The notes under the pieces: generated by a model
What the model saw: the letters and a program-made list of their open reading frames with translations, nothing else
Told to the model about the DNA's origin: nothing
Databases searched by the model: none
Program-made: the position numbers and the translations under genes
Shown here: one piece after another, positions 14,507-19,714 of the stretch
Numbering within the stretch: position 1 is the first letter of the stretch
Layout: each line of letters starts with the position of its first letter
Assembly: GCA_002405755.1 (NCBI GenBank)
Contig: DHMK01000052.1
Location: 1-19,714 of the forward strand
DNA from: Clostridiales bacterium UBA4644
GTDB taxonomy: Bacteria > Bacillota > Clostridia > Oscillospirales > Butyricicoccaceae
Direction: 5' to 3'
DNA: 19,714 nucleotides

Positions 14507-14645
14507 GCTGCACCTCCGAAAAATATTTTGCCACGTCTTTTCTCCCACGCAGCGGAGGAATGGTGTCTTGAGCGTCTTTTGTCGTTTACGTTTCTGTTCC
14601 CTTCGCATCCTTTCTTTCTCATCCGAAAATGAAAATGCAGCCGCT

Positions 14646-14735
14646 TGTCAAGCCGTTCAGCCCGTTTGCGTCTGCATGGTGTCTTATGTCTTTACAAATA
14701 GTTTACTGAATTTAATTTAATCTGTCAAGCCGTTC
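14646..14735. repeat. 13-bp direct repeats TGTCAAGCCGTTC, 77 bases apart
   Basis: TGTCAAGCCGTTC occurs at 14646-14658 and again at 14723-14735. On the minus strand each reads GAACGGCTTGACA, so each copy carries a consensus -35 hexamer. Only the second has a good -10 at the right distance. The pair could be regulator sites or the trace of a local duplication. Confidence 0.85.
14700..14728 (-). promoter_or_regulatory. predicted leftward promoter for the small gene at 14318-14506
   Basis: On the minus strand a perfect TTGACA (14723-14728) and TAAACT (14700-14705) are separated by 17 AT-rich bases. The -35 sits inside one of the 13-bp repeats. The resulting leader would be nearly 190 bases. Confidence 0.65.
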
Positions 14736-14752
14736 TACGGAAACATATAGCA

Positions 14753-14861
14753 CGGTGGTCAGCGACCGTCAATGGTCGAGATGAACGCTTCACGCCATTG
14801 ACTGCCGTTGCCCACCGCGCTTTTCGGCAGACAAGGCTGGCAAGCGCAAGCTGTGCCAGCC
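14753..14861. repeat. folded gene-free stretch: nested imperfect inverted repeat plus an 8-bp hairpin
   Basis: The 539-base gap 14507-15045 has no gene I can support beyond the leader of the small leftward gene. Within it, CGGTGG (14753-14758) and CAATGG (14770-14775) pair with CCATTG (14795-14800) and CCACCG (14812-14817). The 11 bases between the paired blocks match at 7 positions. A second hairpin, GGCTGGCA (14835-14842) with TGCCAGCC (14854-14861), follows. This GC-richer block is flanked by AT-rich sequence. It could be a structured RNA, a transfer origin or a recombination site; nothing decides between these. Confidence 0.6.
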
Positions 14862-14993
14862 AACATACATTTTGAAAACGCCGCCAAGCGCAGAGCTGGA
14901 GCATGTCTCAAATAGTTAGGTTTATGACCTATGTATATAGTCCTATGTAGTCCACTGTTGTCCATAAAATACCTCAAAAATCGAATTCTATTC

Positions 14994-15022
14994 TTGCTTG
15001 GCTGAATTTTATATGTTATACT
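14994..15022 (+). promoter_or_regulatory. promoter for the HTH/R-M-S operon
   Basis: TTGCTT (14994-14999) and TATACT (15017-15022) are 17 bases apart, 23 bases before the HTH start codon. Just upstream, short repeated motifs (CCTATGTA, then CCTATGTAGTCC) may be binding sites for a regulator. Confidence 0.75.
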
Positions 15023-15045
15023 CGACAAAAGAGGGGGAGTATGCT

Positions 15046-15252
15046 ATGTCTGATGAGATTTTCACTGTTGCTCAAGCTGCACAATACCTTCAAGTATGCG
15101 AAAAGACCGTACGTCGTCTTATTGGTTCAAACAAGCTAACAGCCTCTCGTGTCGGCACGGGCAATCGCTCACTTCGCATAAAAAAAGCAGACATTGATGT
15201 GTATTTATCCGAGCACACAAATAGAATGAAAGGAGCTACTGACCATGAGTGA
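15046..15252 (+). CDS. excisionase-family helix-turn-helix DNA-binding protein
   Basis: A 68-residue protein made almost entirely of one winged HTH of the excisionase/MerR-like type: FTVAQAAQYLQVCEKTVRRLI, then NKLTASRVGTGNRSLRIKKADIDVYLSEH. ATG 15046 is chosen because GGGGGAG lies 6-7 bases upstream. Its last 8 bases overlap the R-M-S gene, so the two are translationally coupled. Such proteins are often called excisionases. Here the tight link to a restriction-modification gene, far from the recombinase, suggests it controls that gene. This role is inference. Confidence 0.88.
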   Translation: MSDEIFTVAQAAQYLQVCEKTVRRLIGSNKLTASRVGTGNRSLRIKKADIDVYLSEHTNRMKGATDHE

Positions 15253-18200
15253 AGAATTAATCCAGAAGAATTTGGTGGAAGCTCCCGAAAAAATGGGCGA
15301 TTGGAATTTTTATAATATTGGGGCTACGACGCTTAAAGCCTTAAAAGGTGCAAAAATTATTCCGGACAAAGACTATGATGAGTATGAATCCAAAAAGCCC
15401 GATGCAATTATTGTAAAAAAGCCATTGGTTATTGCTGCGATTGAATACAAGGTTCCTTCTCAGTTGCGTACGGAGAAACAGATTGAGAAAGCCATTTCTC
15501 AGGAACTCGGGACTGCGCGTGCCTTGCAGGCCAAGGTATACATCGTTACGGATGGAAAGAAAAGCATTTGGATTAATCCGGCAACCGGACATGAAATTCT
15601 CCAGGAAGACGGCAGCAAAATTACGCTTAATTTTGATAAAACTAGTGCGGAATGTATTGTTCTGATTAACAAGATTAGGTCCTCCATAAGTACTACGAAC
15701 GATACGTTGAAAGCTGCTGCCTCTGTTGACCCGCTACCGCTGGCCGAAAAGGTGTGGCAGGATTTGTGGGCAGTATCTGGTGCTACGCCAGAGAACTGTC
15801 TCTACACTTTTGTTGAAATCTTTATCTTTAAGTACCTTAGCGATCTTGGCGTACTCAAAGGGATGTATTCCTTTTATGACCTCTTGAGCAAGTACTCAGG
15901 GAATAATGAAAACGAAGTCCTCGAATTTTACGCTTCTATTATTCGCGTAAAAATCAAAGAGCTTTTTCCTGGCAATCCCAAAGACAAAACCACCATTATC
16001 AATGGCACTATCTTTGTATCAAAAGACGATAAAGCTGTATCTGGATACGCTACTGTGTTCCATAAAATTTTGAAGCGTTTTAATGATTTTGGAACGCTTG
16101 AAAATATTGACTATGACTTCAAGAGCAAGCTATTCGAAACATTTCTGAAAGAATCCATCAGCAAGAAAAACTGGGGACAATATTTTACGCCGTTGAAGGT
16201 CGTTCGTGCTATTGTTAATATGGCAGATATAGAACCGGGAATGAAGATTTGTGACCCTGCTTGCGGAGTTGGAAAATTCTTGCTCGAGCCGATCTTGCAT
16301 GATTTAGAACGGTTATATACCGTAACCACAGATGAAACTGGCAATGAAAAATTGCTGCCTCAAATATCCCTTTCCGGATTCGATAAAGGCTTTGATAAAG
16401 ACGAGCAAAAAACTATCATTCTAGCAAAGGCAAATATGCTAATTTATATGTCCAGTATGATTAAGGAGCACCCTGGACTCACAAAGCAATTTGCAGAGCT
16501 GTTCAACAAAACATTTACATTACAAACGAATTCTATCCTTGGTACATTAGCAAAGCCGGTCACCGAAGAATATGATCTAATCCTTACAAATCCACCCTAT
16601 GTTATGAGTGGCAGCAGCAATCTAAAAGAGGAAATTTCCAAAGATGAAACGCTGAAAAAATATTTCTCCATAAGCGCCATGGGCATTGAGGGTTTGTTTA
16701 TGGAGTGGATTGTTCGTGCGCTGAAACCGGGGAAGAAAGCGTTTATTGTTGTTCCTGATGGTATCATGAATCGAAGCAACGATAAAAAGCTGCGCGATTT
16801 CATTCTTCAGCAATGCATCATTGATGCTGTGATTTCTCTGCCGTTGAACACCTTCTTTACCACCAACAAGAAAACATACATTCTTGCCTTGACAAAGAAA
16901 GTTTCCGTGAGTATTGGTGGAGTTCCCACTTTACCGAAACAGACAACACCTGTTTTTACATATTTGTGCTCTGAAATTGGCGAGACCCGCGATGTATGCC
17001 GCTTTGATATTGACCAGAATGATTTGGATGTTGCATCCGACTTGTTCAATATGTTTAAGGGGGCTAAGACAAAGTTTAGAACGGATGATAGGCGGTGTAA
17101 AATCGCTGATATCAAGGATTTCTATGATGGTCCCCATTGGTGTGTGGAGCGCTGGTGGAACCACGAGGAACGTCAATCGCTTGGTATTGAAGAAGAGTCC
17201 AAAGCAATTGGGGTAAGCGACTTCAGAGTGTTACTCGCTGATACAATTAACACCTTATCGGAGCTTGATGAGCCATTGGCTGAAGTTGAAAAAAAAAACG
17301 ATGAAGGACTTCGATTCTTAGAAATCCCCATTACTCAAGCATTTGATATTATCCGTGGTGATGGGAAATATACTCGAAACTATGTGCATGAGCATATTGG
17401 CGAGTATCCATTATATTCTGGAAACACGTTTGGACCATTTGCGCAGATTGATTCCTATGATTATAATACGCCAGCCTTGACATGGGCAATAGATGGTTTG
17501 GCCGGCTATATGATGATTCATAGGTCTCCTTTTTCTGCCACCAATCACCGTGGGATTCTTTTGTTGAAGGACACAAACGTTGACTTGGAATATGCAAAAT
17601 ATACCTTGGAACCGATTTTTCGAGAGCTAAAAAAGGGACGGCAAGGTGACAATGGCGAGAACGAGTATACATCTTTGCCACCATTTATGATTCAGCCTTT
17701 AAAGCTACTTGTTCCGGTTGATCATGATGGAAAGCCATGCCTTGAAAAGCAAAAAGAAATCGCCGCAAGATATATAGCTTTAGAACAGGCAAAAGAAACT
17801 ATTGTTGGGCAGATTGCATCTCTTTCACAAATTTCCGTTATACCAAATTGCGATGACTATGCGATCGAATATATACCATTAAGCGGGCTATTTGACACAA
17901 TAAAAGGGAAGTCAAAGTACACTAAAAAATACGGGAATTTACATTCAGGACCTTACCCTGTTTATTCAGCATCAAGCCAAGGAGCGCTTACTCATTTAGA
18001 TACCTACGATTATGATGGCCGTTATATGACTTGGTCAACAAATGGATTCGCAGGAACAATTTTAGTCTTGGATGGTAAATTTTCTATCAACGGGGATCGT
18101 GGCATGCTAATCCCTAAAAATGGCCGAACTGACATTGACTTTGACTATATGAAGTTCACGCTAGAACCTCTTTTCCGCGATTTGGCAAAGGGGCGTAAAG

Positions 18201-18403
18201 GTGATAACGGCGAAGACGAGTTCACAAAGCTATATCCGTCTATGCTGAATGATGTCATGATCCCTGTTCCAATCGATGAACGCGGAAGGATTAGTCTTCG
18301 TGCCCAGAAAGAAATCGCCGCTAAGTACTTAGCGGTTGAACAGTGCAAAGACGAAATCGTTTCAAAATTGACCGCACTAATTCGGCAGAAGGTGGAACTT
18401 TAG
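15245..18403 (+). CDS. single-chain restriction-modification protein: nuclease + N6-adenine methylase + two target-recognition repeats
   Basis: A 1052-residue protein carrying three activities in one chain. Residues 1-150 hold a PD-(D/E)XK-type nuclease signature: PD at 52-53, E67-Y-K69, and Q86 in the following helix. Residues about 160-600 are a Type I-like N6-adenine methylase: GQYFTP (311-316), motif I DPACGVGKFLLEP (337-349) and motif IV TNPPYVMSG (448-456). Residues 691-860 and 873-1047 are two HsdS-like half-units, each a target-recognition domain plus a helix (KEIAARYIALEQ and KEIAAKYLAVEQ). This order matches Type IIG/IIB enzymes of the AloI/CjeI kind. AAAGGAG precedes ATG 15245. It is AT-rich compared with the chromosomal genes, a sign of transfer. 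No separate hsdR, hsdM or hsdS is present. Cleavage activity is inferred from motifs. Confidence 0.9.
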   Translation: MSEELIQKNLVEAPEKMGDWNFYNIGATTLKALKGAKIIPDKDYDEYESKKPDAIIVKKPLVIAAIEYKVPSQLRTEKQIEKAISQELGTARALQAKVYIVTDGKKSIWINPATGHEILQEDGSKITLNFDKTSAECIVLINKIRSSISTTNDTLKAAASVDPLPLAEKVWQDLWAVSGATPENCLYTFVEIFIFKYLSDLGVLKGMYSFYDLLSKYSGNNENEVLEFYASIIRVKIKELFPGNPKDKTTIINGTIFVSKDDKAVSGYATVFHKILKRFNDFGTLENIDYDFKSKLFETFLKESISKKNWGQYFTPLKVVRAIVNMADIEPGMKICDPACGVGKFLLEPILHDLERLYTVTTDETGNEKLLPQISLSGFDKGFDKDEQKTIILAKANMLIYMSSMIKEHPGLTKQFAELFNKTFTLQTNSILGTLAKPVTEEYDLILTNPPYVMSGSSNLKEEISKDETLKKYFSISAMGIEGLFMEWIVRALKPGKKAFIVVPDGIMNRSNDKKLRDFILQQCIIDAVISLPLNTFFTTNKKTYILALTKKVSVSIGGVPTLPKQTTPVFTYLCSEIGETRDVCRFDIDQNDLDVASDLFNMFKGAKTKFRTDDRRCKIADIKDFYDGPHWCVERWWNHEERQSLGIEEESKAIGVSDFRVLLADTINTLSELDEPLAEVEKKNDEGLRFLEIPITQAFDIIRGDGKYTRNYVHEHIGEYPLYSGNTFGPFAQIDSYDYNTPALTWAIDGLAGYMMIHRSPFSATNHRGILLLKDTNVDLEYAKYTLEPIFRELKKGRQGDNGENEYTSLPPFMIQPLKLLVPVDHDGKPCLEKQKEIAARYIALEQAKETIVGQIASLSQISVIPNCDDYAIEYIPLSGLFDTIKGKSKYTKKYGNLHSGPYPVYSASSQGALTHLDTYDYDGRYMTWSTNGFAGTILVLDGKFSINGDRGMLIPKNGRTDIDFDYMKFTLEPLFRDLAKGRKGDNGEDEFTKLYPSMLNDVMIPVPIDERGRISLRAQKEIAAKYLAVEQCKDEIVSKLTALIRQKVEL

Positions 18404-18458
18404 AATTAAAAAGTAGTCTCTATTTTCATCGCTGGCATCAAATAATGGCTGCTCCACA

Positions 18459-18583
18459 GTTTGGGTGTAAGCATCACAAAGTAGTGCAGATATGTTTTAA
18501 GAGAGAGTTGCGTAAGCTGCTCTCTCTTAAAACATACGCACTACCCGCTATTCTCTCTTGTCGCAGGGTAATACTACCCAAAC
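18459..18583. repeat. large nested inverted repeat with 17-bp perfect arms
   Basis: TATGTTTTAAGAGAGAG (18491-18507) is the exact reverse complement of 18520-18536, around a 12-base loop. Outside it GTAGTGC (18481-18487) pairs with GCACTAC (18538-18544), and further out GTTTGGGT (18459-18466) pairs with ACCCAAAC (18576-18583). No T-run follows the arms, so it is not an ordinary terminator. It lies 56 bases after the R-M-S stop. The 530-base gap 18404-18933 holds no gene I can support; this repeat, the hairpins at 18724-18815 and the XRE promoter are its content. Confidence 0.9.
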
Positions 18584-18723
18584 ATTGGTGTATCATACCT
18601 TGCTATATACCAATTTCACGTTCAGTATTCGGAGAGAGCACTCCTGTCAAGCAAGGATAAATTGAGGAGGTTTTGTCGCTTACCGCTGTGTGAAGTTCAC
18701 CGGTTTTACAAGTGGCAAGCAAT

Positions 18724-18815
18724 GCAAGTGTTTATACACTTGCGCAGAAGCTTGTCAGGGAGAGCCCTGAAGCCCCGAACGGTTTTTGCAAAACCGGCTG
18801 GCGCTCCTGTGGAGC
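18724..18815. repeat. cluster of three short perfect hairpins
   Basis: GCAAGTG/CACTTGC (18724-18730 with 18737-18743, 6-base loop), CGGTTTT/AAAACCG (18780-18786 with 18790-18796, 3-base loop) and GCTCC/GGAGC (18803-18807 with 18811-18815, followed by TTTT). An upstream CCGGTTTT near 18698 could compete for the second arm. The whole block is higher in GC than its flanks and could form a structured RNA or be a degraded mobile fragment. Confidence 0.65.
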
Positions 18816-18865
18816 TTTTCGCACCCGCCCTTCATCCGCTGCGTCTGAAGAAATGCTTGCATTAT

Positions 18866-18911
18866 GTCAATTTAATATTGACCTCAATCCGAATTTTGAA
18901 TATAATTGAGG
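18866..18911 (+). promoter_or_regulatory. sigma-A promoter with overlapping operator dyads for the XRE/recombinase genes
   Basis: TTGACC (18878-18883) and a perfect TATAAT (18901-18906) are separated by 17 bases. GTCAAT/ATTGAC (18866-18871 with 18877-18882) covers the -35. CCTCAAT/ATTGAGG (18882-18888 with 18905-18911) brackets the spacer and -10. The arrangement suggests repression, most likely by the XRE protein encoded next. Confidence 0.8.
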
Positions 18912-18933
18912 CGGGCTGGAGGTGAGCAAAGCG

Positions 18934-19293
18934 TTGAAAATTATAGGTGAACGATTGCGCAGTCTGCGCGAAAGCGTCAAACTCTCGCAGATGAAGATGG
19001 CAAAAGAATTTGGAATCTCTCAGCCAAGTCTTGCGCGGTATGAAATGGGAGATACGAGCGTGCCGCCGGAGCTTCTGCTGCAATACGCAGACTACTTCGA
19101 CGTGTCTATGGATTACATTTTCGGCAGGACGGAGAATCCAAAGGGCGTAGCGTATGAAAATCATGGCAACATTGGTCTGAATAATCCAGAGATGGCGCGG
19201 TTCGTGGAAATGTGCTTTGACCCTGGGTCCGCCATGAACGAACGGTTGAAAGCAACGCTTGTGCAGATGCTCTCGGAGGTGGACACGCAATGA
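18934..19293 (+). CDS. XRE-family transcriptional regulator
   Basis: A 119-residue Cro/C1-type regulator. The HTH covers about residues 5-58: IGERLRSLRESVKLSQMKMAKEFGISQPSLARYEMGDTSVPPELLLQYADYFDVSMDYIFGR when read through. The C-terminal tail (about 60 residues) is probably for dimerisation. GTG 18922 opens the frame, but GGAGGTG at 18918-18924 overlaps that codon; it is well placed (10 bases) for TTG 18934, which gives the usual MKIIGERL start. Its stop overlaps the recombinase start in an ATGA junction, so it likely controls integration and excision together with itself. Confidence 0.88.
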   Translation: MKIIGERLRSLRESVKLSQMKMAKEFGISQPSLARYEMGDTSVPPELLLQYADYFDVSMDYIFGRTENPKGVAYENHGNIGLNNPEMARFVEMCFDPGSAMNERLKATLVQMLSEVDTQ

Positions 19294-19714
19294 AAGCTGT
19301 GATCTATGCGCGATATTCCTCGGATAGTCAACGCGAGGAGAGTATTGAAGGTCAGCTCCGCGAATGTACCGCCTTTGCCGAGAAGAATGGCATCACGATT
19401 TTGCGGCATTATATCGACCGTGCCTACTCTGCCAAGACCGACAATCGTCCGGAGTTTCAAAATATGATCAAGGGCAGCGGCAAGCGCCTGTTCGACATGG
19501 TGATCGTCTGGAAGCTCGACCGGTTTGCAAGAAACAGATATGACAGCGCACGGTATAAAGCGACGCTCAAGAAGAACGGCGTGAAGGTCGTCTCGGCAAC
19601 CGAGGTCATTTCCGAGGGTGCGGAGGGCATTATCCTCGAATCGGTTCTTGAGGGTTATGCAGAATATTACTCTGCTGACCTCTCCGAAAAAGTCGTTCGC
19701 GGCATGACGGACAA
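19290..19714 (+). CDS. serine recombinase (resolvase/invertase N-terminal domain), cut by the window end
   Basis: The first 141 residues of a site-specific serine recombinase. The catalytic region is VIYARYSSDSQREESIEGQL (R8, S10), then DRAYSAKTDNRPEFQNMI and the conserved VIVWKLDRFARNRYDSARYK. No stop is reached before the window end. Elements of this kind usually carry large serine recombinases of about 500 residues; the DNA-binding half is outside the window. It starts within the XRE stop codon (ATGA) and is translationally coupled to it. It is the probable integrase of the element that carries the R-M-S gene. Confidence 0.94.
   Translation, partial: MKAVIYARYSSDSQREESIEGQLRECTAFAEKNGITILRHYIDRAYSAKTDNRPEFQNMIKGSGKRLFDMVIVWKLDRFARNRYDSARYKATLKKNGVKVVSATEVISEGAEGIILESVLEGYAEYYSADLSEKVVRGMTD

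Noticed and set aside
15245..18403. A classical three-subunit Type I R-M locus
   Set aside because: There is no HsdR helicase-translocase and no separate HsdS; nuclease, methylase and recognition parts are in one chain.
18481..18544. The large palindrome as a terminator of the R-M-S gene
   Set aside because: No T-tract follows either arm. It could still slow transcription but does not meet the usual form.
18343..18660. A 105-residue rightward frame covering the end of the R-M-S gene and the large inverted repeat
   Set aside because: It overlaps the true gene out of frame, has no ribosome site, and mostly reads through palindromic DNA.
18662..18925. Two overlapping short rightward frames (87 and 65 residues) before the XRE gene
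   Set aside because: Neither has a convincing ribosome site or domain. The region is hairpin-rich and contains the XRE promoter. A degraded fragment remains possible.
1..19714. A CRISPR array
   Set aside because: No regularly spaced repeat-spacer structure is present; the only tandem repeats are three copies of an 8-mer.

Overview
The window looks like a chromosomal segment of a GC-rich, spore-forming gut Clostridium relative (Oscillospiraceae/Ruminococcaceae type). This rests on the gene families seen: YerC, a PdaB-like sporulation deacetylase, a SpoIIM-like membrane protein, the linked radical SAM/DUF4130 pair, and DUF6061 on mobile DNA. Strong GGAGG ribosome binding sites and consensus sigma-A promoters fit. 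The taxonomic placement is inference; there is no rRNA in the window.

Region 1 (1-8443) is mostly leftward housekeeping. It starts with a tRNA pair (partial Asp-like, then Val-UAC) behind a perfect consensus promoter. Next is a tight yerC - SAM methyltransferase - hslO operon, preceded by three perfect 8-bp repeats in its leader. A rightward PdaB-like polysaccharide deacetylase overlaps a convergent SpoIIM-like membrane protein. Then comes a long leftward operon: DUF6125-like protein, a pyruvate-kinase-like protein lacking the C-terminal domain, prmA, rsmE and a multipass membrane protein. It ends at a strong terminator only 30 bases upstream of the next leftward gene.

Region 2 (8547-13855) is rightward. 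A radical SAM protein and its overlapping DUF4130 partner form a putative DNA modification/repair pair. A second promoter precedes an MBOAT O-acetyltransferase, a membrane-anchored SGNH hydrolase-like protein with a proline/glutamate-rich stalk (a likely two-part extracellular acetylation unit) and a uridine-kinase-like P-loop kinase. A complete tRNA-Leu(UAA) with its own promoter and terminator closes the region.

Region 3 (about 13916-19714) is accessory DNA with visibly lower and uneven GC. It holds DUF6061, a small leftward gene that starts at TTG, and a folded 14.6-15.0 kb intergenic stretch. The cargo is an excisionase-like HTH gene overlapping a 1052-residue single-chain restriction-modification protein. 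That protein joins an N-terminal PD-(D/E)XK nuclease, an N6-adenine methylase and two similar target-recognition repeats. A gene-free stretch rich in inverted repeats follows, then an XRE regulator under a dyad-covered promoter, and a serine recombinase cut off by the window end. The layout reads as an integrated element whose cargo is a compact Type IIG/IIB-like R-M-S enzyme. This is the most interesting item in the window.
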